From Chitinophaga lutea (GTDB taxonomy: Bacteria; Bacteroidota; Bacteroidia; Chitinophagales; Chitinophagaceae): a stretch of DNA of 64,000 nucleotides. Made by a program: the position numbers and the translations under genes. The notes beneath the pieces are model-generated. The model saw nothing but the letters and a program-made list of their open reading frames with translations. It did not search any database and had not been told where the DNA came from. The stretch lies in contig NZ_RPDH01000003.1 in assembly GCF_003813775.1 (NCBI RefSeq), forward strand, positions 744,001 to 808,000, read 5' to 3'. Below are positions 41,401 through 50,660 of the stretch, piece after piece; position 1 is the first letter of the stretch, and the number at the start of each line of letters is the position of its first letter.

Positions 41401-44400
41401 CTATTTAAAGTTGATTTTGATGTTGGCGCCGAATGCGCGGGAAGGGGGCAATGCGAACGACTGGAAACCTTCCGAGATCGTGCCGGTGCCTTCGGTGTAG
41501 TCCGGGTCGAGGCCGGGGGCGGCGCGGTGCAGGAAAAACAGGTTCCTGCCTACGAGCGACACCTGCACCGCTGCGAGCGGGCCTTTGGCGAAGAGTTTTT
41601 CGGGAAGCTGGTAACCGAGCGTAAACTCGCGCAGGCGTGTATTGGTGGCGGAACGCACGAACATTTCACCCACCGGCGCGGTGCGGCCGCCGAGGAATTG
41701 CCACAGCTGCTGGGCGGTAACGGGGATGTTGTTTTCGGAACCGTCCGCCTTGTACGCGGGGTACTGCGAAAGGATGTTTTTGCCGAAAACGAGCCCGCCT
41801 TCGCGGCCCTGCAGCGTTTCTTTCACGAGGCCTTCACCATAGAGGATGGCGTCGGTAAAGGAGGCGATGTCGCCGCCCTGTTTATGGCTGATCACGAAGC
41901 CGGCGGACCAGTTTTTGAGCGTGAAACTGGCGCTTACGCCACCCGTCCAGTCCGGGTTCACATTGCCCAGCAGCACCGTTTTGCCGGGCGTGGTGATGGG
42001 CAGGCCGTTGGCGCTGACGGTGATGCGGCCTTTGCTGTCGCGCGCGAAACCCTTTCCGTAAATCTGCCCGAAGGGCTGCCCTTCTTCCAGCACAAAATTC
42101 CGCATGTAGGTGTCGCCGCCCACGATGAGCGTGGGAATGTCGGCGGACAGTTCCCGCACGGTGTTCGTGTTCCGGGCGAAGTTGAGGTTCAGGTCCCAGG
42201 TGAAGTCGGCGGTTTTAACGGGCGTGGTGTTGAGGATGACTTCGATGCCGCGGTTCTCCACATCGCCGCCGTTGGTATAAAAATTCAGGGCGCCGCTGCC
42301 CACGGGGAGCGCCTGTAAAAATATCTGGTTGCTGGTGTTGGTGCGGTAGGCGGTCACGTCCAGGCCGATGCGGTCGTGCAGCAAACGCAGTTCCAGACCC
42401 GCTTCCAGCGAACGCGTGATTTCCGGTTTCAGGTTTTTGTTGGGCAGGGTGGTGTTGAGCGACAGGTAACCCGTGTTCCCGCCCGCCACGCTGGCGGCAT
42501 ACCGTTGCAGCAGGCCGGGCGAGGCGCCGTTGCCTACCTGCGCCCAGGAGCCGCGCACCTTCAGGTAAGTGATGGCGGCGGGCAGTTGCGCCAGTTCGGA
42601 GATAAGGGCGCTGATACCGGCCGAGGGATAAAAATACGAGCGGCTGTTGGCGGCGAGTGTGGAGCTCCAGTCGTTGCGACCCGTCAGCTCCAGGAACAGC
42701 GCGTCTTTCCAGCCGATTTGCGCATTGGCGTATACCGATTGCGTTTCCATGGCCACGCCGGGCGTATACACCGCTGCGGGCGCGAGGGCCACGTTGGAGA
42801 GCGCGAAGAAGTTGGGAATGCTCATGCCCGTGCCGGTGTTGGCGGTGAGGGCGTCGTCTTTCGTGTGGCGGATCTCCGCCCCGGCATTGGCAGTCAGGGC
42901 CCAGTCCGCATGCAGTTTTTTGGTATAGCTCAGCAGCACGTCGCCGCTCACGAGCAGGGAAGAGCCTTTCCCTACGGCGTAACGGCCGGATGGGTCGCGG
43001 TAGGTGCCGTAGTAGGATTTTTCTTCGAGGGCGGTGGCTTCCCCGTCGAACGACCCGCGGGCGGTGGCGCGGAAGGCGGGGGAGAACTGGTAGCTGAGCG
43101 AGGCGAGCCCCATGAGCCGGTCGGCTTTGTTGTAGCGCAGGTTGCGGTAGAGCGTCCAGTATGGGTTGGCGCCCGTGATGGTGCCGGGGCTCCAGTAGTT
43201 CTGCCGCATAACGCCGAGCACCGGGTCCTTGAACTCGAATTTCCGCACGGCCGCGTCGCTGATGCTGGCGGGCATGGTGGCCATTTGGCGCAGCGGGTTG
43301 AAGCTGGATTCCCCTTCGTCGAGGCGGTTGCTGATCTTTTGTTTCATGTAATCGAGTTTCACGTCCATGGTCAGTTTGGACGTAAGCTGGTTGGTGATGC
43401 GGAGCGCGGCGTTATGGCGGGTGAGTGCGTTTTCCGGCAGAATGCCTTCGCCGTTGGTATAGGTGTAGGAAAACAGCGTGCGCGCCTTTTCGTTGCCTGC
43501 GCTCACGGCCACGTTGGTGGCCCAGTTGCGGCCGGTGCGGAACATGTTCTCCCGCGCGTCCGGATGAGGGCTGTAGGCGTATTTTTTATCCGCATCGGCC
43601 GGGTCGAGGCTCCAGGTGTCCACTTCGCGCCCGTCGAGCTTGCCACCCCACGACGATTCGGAGGTTTTGAGGTAGTTGCCGGAAACGCCCTGGCCGTACG
43701 CATACTGGTAGGGGATGGAATGAATGGCGCGCTCGGCCATGTAGGTGGAATTGACGCTCACATTGACACCGGATTTCCCCCGTTTGGTTTCGATGACGAT
43801 CACGCCGTTCTGCCCCGCGCTGCCGTAAAGCGCGGCGGCATTGGCGCCTTTCAGTACGTTGAGGGAGGCGATGTTGTCCATGTTGATGTCGGCGGGACTG
43901 GCCCTTACCACCACGCCGTCGATCACATACAGGGGCTGGCTGTTGCCGCTGATGGAGCGGTTGCCGCGCAGGGTGACCCTCGCCTGGGAGCCCACGCCGC
44001 TGGAGCCGGAGTTGATATTGAGCCCGGCCACCTTTCCCTGCAGTGCGTTCATCATGTTCAGCTCGCGCGCTTCGGTCAGTTCCTGCGTGCTGACGCCCTG
44101 TGTGCTGTAGGTAAGCGTTCTTTTCTTGCGCTCGAGGCCAAGGGCCGTTACCACCACCGTTTCCAGCGCTCGCACGGCCGTTTCGAGGTGCACGTTGAGC
44201 TCCGCCTGGCTGTTGACGGACACTTCCTTTCGCTGGTAGCCGGTATAGGAAAACAGCAGGATGCCGTCGGGCGGAACGTTGATGCTGAAGCGGCCCGCTT
44301 CGTTGGTAAGCGCGGAGCGGTTGCCTGATTTCAGCACGATGGTGACGCCGGGCAATGGTATGCCGCCTTCGCCGGTCACGAGGCCTTTTACCGGGATGTC

Positions 44401-44562
44401 TTTAGCGGCAGGGGCCGGTTGCGCCGAAGCCGTGCCGGCGGCGAAAAACAGGCAGCACAGTGCTGTGAGCAGCTTTTGCCGCAGCAGGTGATTTTTGATG
44501 AGCAGAAGAGAGCGGGTGGCGAAGCCAAAACAACCCGTTCGCAACGAAACGTTGACGGCCAT
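41401..44562 (-). CDS. SusC/RagA-family TonB-dependent transporter
   Basis: A 1053-residue outer-membrane receptor that imports oligosaccharide (or peptide) with TonB energy. After a long basic leader and signal peptide (LLTALCCLFFAAGTASAQ) comes a carboxypeptidase-regulatory-like domain (VKGLVTGEGGIPLPGVTIVL), then the plug (MNALQGKVAGLNI, NSQPLYVIDGVVV, LKGANAAALYGSAGQNGVIV) and a 22-strand barrel ending FGANIKINFK. The N-terminal extension of about 28 residues before the hydrophobic core is longer than usual, but no later Met fits. First gene of the operon; two palindromic operators lie 57-221 bases upstream. Confidence 0.95.
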   Translation of the reverse strand: MAVNVSLRTGCFGFATRSLLLIKNHLLRQKLLTALCCLFFAAGTASAQPAPAAKDIPVKGLVTGEGGIPLPGVTIVLKSGNRSALTNEAGRFSINVPPDGILLFSYTGYQRKEVSVNSQAELNVHLETAVRALETVVVTALGLERKKRTLTYSTQGVSTQELTEARELNMMNALQGKVAGLNINSGSSGVGSQARVTLRGNRSISGNSQPLYVIDGVVVRASPADINMDNIASLNVLKGANAAALYGSAGQNGVIVIETKRGKSGVNVSVNSTYMAERAIHSIPYQYAYGQGVSGNYLKTSESSWGGKLDGREVDTWSLDPADADKKYAYSPHPDARENMFRTGRNWATNVAVSAGNEKARTLFSYTYTNGEGILPENALTRHNAALRITNQLTSKLTMDVKLDYMKQKISNRLDEGESSFNPLRQMATMPASISDAAVRKFEFKDPVLGVMRQNYWSPGTITGANPYWTLYRNLRYNKADRLMGLASLSYQFSPAFRATARGSFDGEATALEEKSYYGTYRDPSGRYAVGKGSSLLVSGDVLLSYTKKLHADWALTANAGAEIRHTKDDALTANTGTGMSIPNFFALSNVALAPAAVYTPGVAMETQSVYANAQIGWKDALFLELTGRNDWSSTLAANSRSYFYPSAGISALISELAQLPAAITYLKVRGSWAQVGNGASPGLLQRYAASVAGGNTGYLSLNTTLPNKNLKPEITRSLEAGLELRLLHDRIGLDVTAYRTNTSNQIFLQALPVGSGALNFYTNGGDVENRGIEVILNTTPVKTADFTWDLNLNFARNTNTVRELSADIPTLIVGGDTYMRNFVLEEGQPFGQIYGKGFARDSKGRITVSANGLPITTPGKTVLLGNVNPDWTGGVSASFTLKNWSAGFVISHKQGGDIASFTDAILYGEGLVKETLQGREGGLVFGKNILSQYPAYKADGSENNIPVTAQQLWQFLGGRTAPVGEMFVRSATNTRLREFTLGYQLPEKLFAKGPLAAVQVSLVGRNLFFLHRAAPGLDPDYTEGTGTISEGFQSFALPPSRAFGANIKINFK

Positions 44563-44618
44563 AGAGCATTAAATTTTGGTTTTCAGAAATATTAGCGCGT
44601 GAAGGGTACATTCATTTC

Positions 44619-44634
44619 CCGGTAACGTTACCGG
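44619..44634. promoter_or_regulatory. LacI-type operator O1 upstream of susC
   Basis: CCGGTAACGTTACCGG, a perfect 16-bp palindrome with the central CG typical of LacI-family operators. It lies 57-72 bases before the susC-like ATG, just upstream of an AT-rich promoter-like segment. Confidence 0.75.
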
Positions 44635-44767
44635 AGTTACTGCAAACGATGCCCTTCATCCTGGATTAAAGCCTGATCCTTCAAAGTAAATAAGGTGCCA
44701 TGGTCTGCTGGTCATTCAATAAAGCACAGATGCCGTGATGTCGGGAACAGCATCTTCTTTTCGTAAT

Positions 44768-44783
44768 CCGGTAACGTTACCGT
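44768..44783. promoter_or_regulatory. LacI-type operator O2 upstream of susC
   Basis: CCGGTAACGTTACCGT, identical to O1 except for the last base, with centre-to-centre spacing of 149 bases. Two such sites allow DNA looping by a tetrameric regulator. Confidence 0.7.
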
Positions 44784-44948
44784 AATTGGACCAAAAGCAC
44801 TTTCATATCCCACGTCCTGAAAATTGTAAATCGTTGTTGGCTGTACAGGCAGGAGAGGAGCTTTCATGCGCATGCAGCGCCGTCATTTCTCCCGCACAGA
44901 CAGGTCTCCCGCTCAATTCAAATAGAAAGCTGTAATGTCTGCACAATG

Positions 44949-45030
44949 CAATACGGGCGCAACCCATTCATCTCATGAAAGCCGTAACGGTTTCCCTGCA
45001 ACACAATACGGGCATACCCCGTTCATCTCA
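44949..45030. repeat. Imperfect 27-bp direct repeat at the 3' end of the LacI-type gene
   Basis: CAATACGGGC...TTCATCTCA at 44949-44975 recurs at 45004-45030 with 5 mismatches, 55 bases apart. The second copy ends on the stop codon of the regulator gene. Confidence 0.6.
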
Positions 45031-46104
45031 AAAATTATAGAAGCTGTAGTTTTTCCTTGTTATGATATCGATCGGCATAAAGGTGACCTTCTCTGCCGGC
45101 GCGCCTGCGGCCAGGTGCCGGTAAAGCGTCATGACCCCTTTATACGCCTGTTCCAGCGGTTTCTGGCAGATCAGGAAATCGATCACGCCTTTTTCGATAT
45201 ACTCGATATTCTCGGTCACAAAATCGTATCCCATGAGTATCACTTTCCGGTCGAGCTGCCCGATGAAAGGCGCTACATTCGATACCCTGGAGTTGGTCAC
45301 AAACACCACCCGGATGTTGGGCTGCTGCCGGAATACGGCCGCCAGCTCCTTTTCGATCGATTTCGGGTCGGTTTGATGGATGTTGATCTTCAGTATCTGG
45401 TTATCCCAGCGGTGGGTCCGGAAATAGTCCCTGAACCCCTCTTCCTTTTTCAGCAGATGGTGCTGGTCGTCGAGCTCCTTTGAAATATTCACGATAAGAA
45501 TACTGTCGTCTTTACCGATGAGGTAACTCACCAGGTGCGCCGCCAGTCCGCCGCTGGCCTGCAGGTTGGGGCCGATGTAAGCCAGGCTGTCCGTATCCGG
45601 CAGGTCGGAATCCATCAGCACATACGGGATATGCTGCTGCCGGCACTTCTGCACAAACGCGATCGACTCTTCCATGAACGAAGGCGCGAACAGCAGCCCG
45701 TCCGGTTTTGCTTTCAGCACCAGTTGCGCCTGCTGCCGGAAGGAGCGGATGGAATCCTGGTCGTAAAAGAACTTTTCCACCACCACGCCCAGCTGGCCGA
45801 TTTCGGCGGCCGCCATATCGATGCCTTTCAGCGGCCCTTCCCAGAAACTGGTTTCTTTGGAGCTGGCGGGCACCAGGGTGGCGATCCTGAACTGTTTGGC
45901 CAGGGAAAGCCGCCTTGCGTGGATGTTGGGCTGGTAGTTCAGCTCACGGATGATCTGCTGCACTTTTTCTTTCGTGCCCGGCGCCAGCCCCGGCCGGTCA
46001 TGGATCACACGGTCTACCGTGGCAATCGATACATTCGCCCGCCTGGCGATTTCTTTGATGCCCGGCAGTTGCAGTCCTTTTTGATCCTTTCTGGGTGACT
46101 TCAT
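45028..46104 (-). CDS. LacI-family transcriptional regulator
   Basis: A 358-residue sugar-responsive regulator. The N-terminal helix-turn-helix and hinge are GIKEIARRANVSIATVDRV and LNYQPNIHARRLS. A periplasmic-binding-protein-like domain follows (ATLVPASSKETSFWEGPLKG, DGLLFAPSFMEESIAF, VLMDSDLPDTDSLAYIG, VILMGYDF). The ligand pocket suggests a ribose/xylose-type binder, but the effector is unknown. It is encoded just upstream of and in the same direction as the SusC/SusD operon, and the 16-bp palindromes between them are its likely targets. Similar half-sites upstream of its own start may mean autoregulation. Confidence 0.93.
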   Translation of the reverse strand: MKSPRKDQKGLQLPGIKEIARRANVSIATVDRVIHDRPGLAPGTKEKVQQIIRELNYQPNIHARRLSLAKQFRIATLVPASSKETSFWEGPLKGIDMAAAEIGQLGVVVEKFFYDQDSIRSFRQQAQLVLKAKPDGLLFAPSFMEESIAFVQKCRQQHIPYVLMDSDLPDTDSLAYIGPNLQASGGLAAHLVSYLIGKDDSILIVNISKELDDQHHLLKKEEGFRDYFRTHRWDNQILKINIHQTDPKSIEKELAAVFRQQPNIRVVFVTNSRVSNVAPFIGQLDRKVILMGYDFVTENIEYIEKGVIDFLICQKPLEQAYKGVMTLYRHLAAGAPAEKVTFMPIDIITRKNYSFYNF

Positions 46105-46260
46105 AGCATTTGCGGTTAGGAATGATCTGGTACCGAAAATAGCAAAAAATCAACCGGAACCATATTTGCCGTAACCTGAGAACGGGAACAGGAGTATCTC
46201 CCTGCATTGCGGGACATACAGACCATCGCGCATTCACATCCCGGGAATTTTCCGGGTTGC

Positions 46261-46376
46261 CCGGTAACGTACCCGAAAATAATCAAAATATTAATCCGCA
46301 GGATCTTTTTCCTGTCACTTTTATGTGTGCAGGCAGGGAGTTTGAGAAATTATACCTGAATTGTGTACGTTACCGG
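46261..46376. promoter_or_regulatory. Degenerate LacI operator-like sites upstream of the regulator gene
   Basis: CCGGTAACGTACCCGA (46261-46276) matches the O1 palindrome at 13 of 16 positions, and GTTACCGG (46369-46376) is a perfect right half-site. They lie 157 and 265 bases upstream of the LacI-type ATG. Confidence 0.4.
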
Positions 46377-46504
46377 AAAGAGGGGATAAAATTTCATCAG
46401 CGCAACGAGAATGAGCAGGAGAAACCCGCCCGGCGGCTATCCGTTTCAACGGTAATGCAGGAGGGTGTTTGCTTCGAAACAGAAAGGCAGGAACCGTATG
46501 GGAT

Positions 46505-46535
46505 AAAAAAACGCCGTTCCCCTGGGAGAACGGCG
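46505..46535 (-). terminator. Terminator of the YegP-like gene
   Basis: On the minus strand CGCCGTTC and GAACGGCG pair around TCCCAGGG, followed by TTTTTTT. It starts 18 bases after the gene's stop. Confidence 0.8.
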
Positions 46536-46552
46536 AAATGTTGCGCGTCGTT

Positions 46553-46876
46553 TTATTCTTCTACCGTAGCGCCGGGTGCATTCGCTTTGACGGATGCAAT
46601 CCCGTTTTCCCTGCCGGACGAACTGTCGTACATTTCGCTGGTGCCGATCACCTGTGCATTGGCTGCTTTCAGATTAAAATAATACCGGCCGTCTTTAGCG
46701 GTCAGTTTCTCGTAACGCTCGTCCACCTGGGAATTTGTCCGTACGGACTCAATCCCGTTTTTACAGGCGGATTTGGATGTATAACTTTCGCTGACGAGAA
46801 TGGTTTCGCCGTTGCCGGCCTTGAGTTTGAAACGGTGCTCTCCGTTGGAGCTTGGGGTGATAACAAATTTGGCCAT
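46553..46876 (-). CDS. YegP family protein, two DUF1508 repeats
   Basis: A 107-residue soluble protein made of two similar units: FVITPSSNGEHRFKLKAGNG...KNGIESVRTN and KLTAKDGRYYFNLKAANAQV...ENGIASVKANA. Each unit has the DUF1508 pattern (beta hairpin, SESYTSKSAC or SEMYDSSSGR, NGI-SV). The family forms compact dimers; a cellular role is not established. Complete and monocistronic, with its own terminator. Confidence 0.92.
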   Translation of the reverse strand: MAKFVITPSSNGEHRFKLKAGNGETILVSESYTSKSACKNGIESVRTNSQVDERYEKLTAKDGRYYFNLKAANAQVIGTSEMYDSSSGRENGIASVKANAPGATVEE

Positions 46877-47022
46877 AAGATGTGGTTTTAGTTATACTAA
46901 AGATAACAAAAATCGGCAAGAGATCAATCCACCAGTCCGTCGATCGTTTTCATGCGGTTAAAGATAACCATCCTTATGGAATTCGTACCTTACGGGCATC
47001 CTGTTGAAACAAATACGTCATC

Positions 47023-47475
47023 ATGAAATATCTCCTCCTGCTCACCGCCGCCCTGTTAAGCCTGCAGCCCGTAATGGCCTGTAAATGCAGGGAGATGCCG
47101 CGGCTCGACAGCCTCGCCCAACTGAAAGACTACCAGTTCATCGCCCGCGTCAGGATCATCGACGACGGCGACCATAAAACGCTCAACGGAAACGGGCAGC
47201 CAGGCGTGCTGCGCTTCAAGGTCGTGCGCCTTTTCAAAGGCCGGCAGCGCACGCAGATACTGGAGATGGCCAAAGGCTCCAGCTGCGATATGTATATCGG
47301 CAAAGGGGAGGAGTGGATCATTTTCGGCAAGCTGCAGAACGGGAAACTGAGCATCGGGCCCTGCGACCGGAACATCCTGTACCGGCCCGCAACGGGAGGA
47401 GTGGAGGCTATTTCCCAAAGCGCGTCGGAAGTGCTGAAGAAACTGCAGGAACTATACCGGAAGAAAACCGCCTGA
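47023..47475 (+). CDS. Secreted TIMP/NTR-like protein
   Basis: A 150-residue exported protein whose signal peptide ends MA before CKC (Cys20, Cys22). A mature N-terminal C-x-C followed by an OB-like beta barrel (FIARVRIIDDG, LRFKVVRLFKG, QILEMAKGSSC, WIIFGKLQNGKLSIGPC) and two later cysteines is the plan of the tissue-inhibitor-of-metalloprotease/netrin-like fold. In eukaryotic TIMPs the N-terminal Cys chelates the target zinc; whether bacterial versions inhibit proteases is not known. VMAC could alternatively be a lipobox. The stop lies 2 bases from that of the convergent aminotransferase gene. Confidence 0.75.
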   Translation: MKYLLLLTAALLSLQPVMACKCREMPRLDSLAQLKDYQFIARVRIIDDGDHKTLNGNGQPGVLRFKVVRLFKGRQRTQILEMAKGSSCDMYIGKGEEWIIFGKLQNGKLSIGPCDRNILYRPATGGVEAISQSASEVLKKLQELYRKKTA

Positions 47476-47477
47476 CG

Positions 47478-48296
47478 TTATTGGTGCCTCCTGGCCGTCA
47501 GCAGCCGTGTGAAAATCTCCGTGGTGATCTTGCCTGGCCTGCCGTCGCCCACCGGTTTCCCGTCTATTTGCAGCACAGGCATCGCTTCTTTGGTGGTGCT
47601 GCTGATAAAGGCTTCGGCGGCGTCGTCGAGGTCCTGCAGCTGAAGGTCCGCTTCCCGCACGGGCAGATCGGTATAGGCCAGTATTTTTTTGCGGGTGATG
47701 CCTTTCAGGATGTTGCTGGCGGGTGTGAGTATTTCACCCTGTTTCGTGACGATGAAGAAGTTGGCCCGGGGGCACTCGCGTAGCGCGCCCTGCTGGTGGT
47801 ACAGCACATCGTCCGCGCCGCGGGCTTTCAGCTGCGGCTGCAGGTAGATGGCCTGCAGGTAATCGATGGTTTTTACTTCCGGTAGTTGCCGCTGGTAATC
47901 GTGGGTGATGAGGCGCAACCCTTTGTGAAAGGCGCCGGCATCGAAAATAAACGGCGACTGGGTAATGAGCAGGTTGGGCTGGGCGGGCGTGTAGCCGTTG
48001 TCCGAATAACCGCCCGTTAAAGTAAGGCGGATGCCTGCATCGGGCAGGTTGTTCTTTTCGATCAGCCCTGTAATCAGTTGTTTGAGCTGCGCCCGGTCTT
48101 CCGCCACCGGCAGGTGCATGAAGGCCGCGGAATGGTAAAACCGGTCGAGGTGATCGTCCAGGAAGCCGGGGCGGTTAGCGGTGATCCGGAAATAATCGAA
48201 TATGCCGTAACCGCGTTGCACGGCGAGGTCGCTGACCAGGATCTTTGCTGCTTCTTCCGCCACGAAGGCGCCGTTGATGATGGCATAAGTGCTCAT
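47478..48296 (-). CDS. Class IV PLP aminotransferase (BCAT/D-amino acid/ADCL family)
   Basis: A 272-residue fold-type IV PLP enzyme. The Schiff-base lysine is Lys142 in VKTIDYLQAIYLQ; DVLYHQQGALRECPRANFFI supplies the family Glu and the phosphate region, and ILKGITRKKIL the second phosphate-binding segment. Such proteins may be branched-chain or D-amino-acid aminotransferases or aminodeoxychorismate lyases; motifs here do not decide. The start overlaps the stop of the P1 peptidase gene by 4 bases, so the two are translationally coupled, which hints at use of amino acids released by the peptidase (inference). Confidence 0.9.
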   Translation of the reverse strand: MSTYAIINGAFVAEEAAKILVSDLAVQRGYGIFDYFRITANRPGFLDDHLDRFYHSAAFMHLPVAEDRAQLKQLITGLIEKNNLPDAGIRLTLTGGYSDNGYTPAQPNLLITQSPFIFDAGAFHKGLRLITHDYQRQLPEVKTIDYLQAIYLQPQLKARGADDVLYHQQGALRECPRANFFIVTKQGEILTPASNILKGITRKKILAYTDLPVREADLQLQDLDDAAEAFISSTTKEAMPVLQIDGKPVGDGRPGKITTEIFTRLLTARRHQ

Positions 48297-49426
48297 GGCC
48301 GGATGCTGTTGTGCTGTTGGAGAATGGGAATTACTTTGTTGAGCGGGAGCGCTTCCATCTGGCGGCCGTTCCGTCCTGTAGTATGCCGGGCGGTGAACAG
48401 CGAATTGATGATCGCTTCTTCGGTCGCTTCAATCACGGCCATGAACAGGGGCGATACCGCATCGTTCTGCAGCAGGGTCTGGCTGACGGTCGACGACTGG
48501 CCGGAGTGAGGAATGCGCAAGCCCTCCGCAACGGAAAATGCGATAACGTAATCGCCGCTGCCGTTGGAGGCGATGCCGCCCGTTTTCCCTAACCCGAGCA
48601 TGGCCCTTTTAGCCAGCCGTAGAAGATTGCGGTGATCGAGCGGCGCGTCTGTCGCTACCACGATCATGCAGGAGCCGTCCACATCCTGCAGCAGCCGGTC
48701 GCTGAAGTCGAATTTTTTTAATTGTTCCCCTACCGGCACACCGTCTACCTGTAACGCCCCTCCGAAATTACTCTGCACGAGCACGCCTACGGTATAGCCG
48801 CCGAGGCTGGCGGGCAGTTTGCGGGAGGCGGTGCCGATGCCGCCTTTGAACCCGAAGCAGATGGTGCCGGTGCCGGCGCCTGCAACACCTTCCTCCACGG
48901 GGCCTCCGCGGGCGTTGCCGACCGCTGCGATCACATCCTCTTCTTTTACATGCCGGCCGCGTATATCGTTCAGGTAACCGTCGTTGGTTTCGCCTACCAC
49001 GGCGTTCACGGATTGCGCGTTTTCATTCCCGCTTTGCTGCATGGTATAACCGATCAGCGCGTTCATGGCGGTGGGTACGCCGAGGGTATTGGTCAGCACG
49101 ATGGGCGTTTCGATATTCCCCAGTTCATTCACCTGCGTGCTGCCTGCCAGTTTCCCGAAGCCGTTGCCCACATAAACCGCGGCCGGCACTTTTTCCTGGA
49201 AAATATTCCCGCCGTGTGGAAGAATGGCGGTGACACCGGTGCGGACAGAATCTCCTTTGATGAGCGTGGTATGGCCCACTTTAACACCGGCCACATCGGT
49301 GATGCTGTTCAGCGGTCCGGGCCGCATCACACCGATCACCACCCCATAGTCCCGCGCGCGCTTTTTTTCCTGCGCAGGGAGGATAGCCGGCCATATCATC
49401 AAAAACAGGAGGAAGGGCTTTTTCAT
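48293..49426 (-). CDS. Exported P1 family (DmpA-like) aminopeptidase
   Basis: A 377-residue Ntn-type hydrolase (family S58), related to L-aminopeptidase D-Ala-esterase DmpA and beta-peptidyl aminopeptidases. A signal peptide (MKKPFLLFLMIWPAILPAQ) leads to SITDVAGVKVGHTTL and GFGKLAGSTQVNELGNIETP. The proenzyme cleaves itself before the nucleophile in DGS252CMIVVATDAPLD, giving alpha and beta chains. NGSGDYVIAFS is also conserved. ATG 49426 is chosen; residues upstream in the open frame (from 49471) are not signal-like. It removes N-terminal residues, possibly D- or beta-amino acids. Confidence 0.92.
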   Translation of the reverse strand: MKKPFLLFLMIWPAILPAQEKKRARDYGVVIGVMRPGPLNSITDVAGVKVGHTTLIKGDSVRTGVTAILPHGGNIFQEKVPAAVYVGNGFGKLAGSTQVNELGNIETPIVLTNTLGVPTAMNALIGYTMQQSGNENAQSVNAVVGETNDGYLNDIRGRHVKEEDVIAAVGNARGGPVEEGVAGAGTGTICFGFKGGIGTASRKLPASLGGYTVGVLVQSNFGGALQVDGVPVGEQLKKFDFSDRLLQDVDGSCMIVVATDAPLDHRNLLRLAKRAMLGLGKTGGIASNGSGDYVIAFSVAEGLRIPHSGQSSTVSQTLLQNDAVSPLFMAVIEATEEAIINSLFTARHTTGRNGRQMEALPLNKVIPILQQHNSIRP

Positions 49427-49536
49427 CGTATTGCAATAATAATCATTTTTGAGGTGGGGGTGAAGCACCATGCCCCGCCGATTATCCGAAAAATAATTCT
49501 ATTTTCAGCCCATCAACAACCATCCTTCCAACACAT

Positions 49537-50532
49537 ATGAACGTAGGCCGCAGCTACACCATCACGGAGTTCCTCCTCTGGACCCGCCGGAACATTTATA
49601 AACTGCTGCTCATCGCAGCCATCCCCACCGCGATATATTCGTTGCTGGGCTGGACCTGGATAGCCATTCCCTGGGTGCCCGTAGCGCTCGTGGGTACAGC
49701 CGCGGCATTCATCGTCGGTTTCCGCAATACACAGGTGTATAACCGCGCATGGGAAGCGCGCCAGATCTGGGGCAGCATCGTGAACAGCAGCCGCACCTGG
49801 GGCATCATGGTGAAAGATTATGTGCGCGGCGGCAACGAAAAAGACATTCACCGGCAACTCGTATACCGGCACATCGGCTGGCTTACCGCCCTGCGCTTCC
49901 AGCTGCGTGAGCCACGTACCTGGGAGAATATGAAAACAAGAAGCAACAACATCGAATACGCGAAACATTATAAAGTGCCGGAATGGGAAAGCAGCCTCGC
50001 CGATGAATTGCCGGCTTACCTGTCCGAAGAAGAGATCAACCACGTGCTTGCCAGAAAGAACCGCGCCACACAGCTCATCGCCCTCCAGTCGGCGCAACTG
50101 AAAGAATTGCAAAAGGGCGGGCAGCTGTCGGAATTGTGTTATGTGGAAATGGTCAACGTGCTCAAAGACCTGTATGATTACCAGGGCAGGAGCGAGCGCA
50201 TCAAAAACTTTCCTTACCCGCGCCAGTTTTCCAGCATCGCCACCTATTGCATCCAGCTGCTGATATGGTTGCTGCCTTTCGGTTTGCTCAATGAATTTTC
50301 CCGCCTGGGCCATTGGGGCGTCTGGCTGACGGTGCCTTTTTCGGTGCTGGTGGGCTGGGTGTTCATGGGGCTCGAGCAGGTGGGCGAATCCACCGAAAAT
50401 CCTTTTGAAGGCAGCGCGAACGACACGCCCATCACTTCCATGAGCCGCACCATCGAGATCGATCTGCGTGAAATGCTCGGCGAAACGGAACTGCCGCCGG
50501 CCATTGCGCCCATCCACAACATCCTGATGTAA
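49537..50532 (+). CDS. Bestrophin-family (UPF0187) ion channel
   Basis: A 331-residue pentameric channel homologue with four membrane segments: near residues 20-60 (LLLIAAIPTAIYSLLGW, WVPVALVGTAAAFIVGF) and 225-275 (ATYCIQLLIWLLPFGLL, GVWLTVPFSVLVGWVFM). FRNTQVYNRAWEARQIWGSI and GLEQVGESTENPFEGSANDTP are family signatures. Bacterial members such as KpBest conduct cations, while animal ones conduct chloride. Monocistronic, no terminator seen. It is divergent from the peptidase-aminotransferase pair. Confidence 0.93.
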   Translation: MNVGRSYTITEFLLWTRRNIYKLLLIAAIPTAIYSLLGWTWIAIPWVPVALVGTAAAFIVGFRNTQVYNRAWEARQIWGSIVNSSRTWGIMVKDYVRGGNEKDIHRQLVYRHIGWLTALRFQLREPRTWENMKTRSNNIEYAKHYKVPEWESSLADELPAYLSEEEINHVLARKNRATQLIALQSAQLKELQKGGQLSELCYVEMVNVLKDLYDYQGRSERIKNFPYPRQFSSIATYCIQLLIWLLPFGLLNEFSRLGHWGVWLTVPFSVLVGWVFMGLEQVGESTENPFEGSANDTPITSMSRTIEIDLREMLGETELPPAIAPIHNILM

Positions 50533-50660
50533 AAGGTATGATGGATGTGCCGGTTCGTACGATTCAACAGCGCGTTATAACACCTGGGACAGGTAAATTG
50601 ATTGTGTATTAGAAAAAATACCTATACTTGCGCATTGTAAACACCAAAAAACAAGGTAAC

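Noticed and set aside
46257-46682. 141-codon plus-strand frame
   Set aside because: It crosses operator-like sites, the YegP terminator and the antisense of the YegP gene, and shows no protein-like features.
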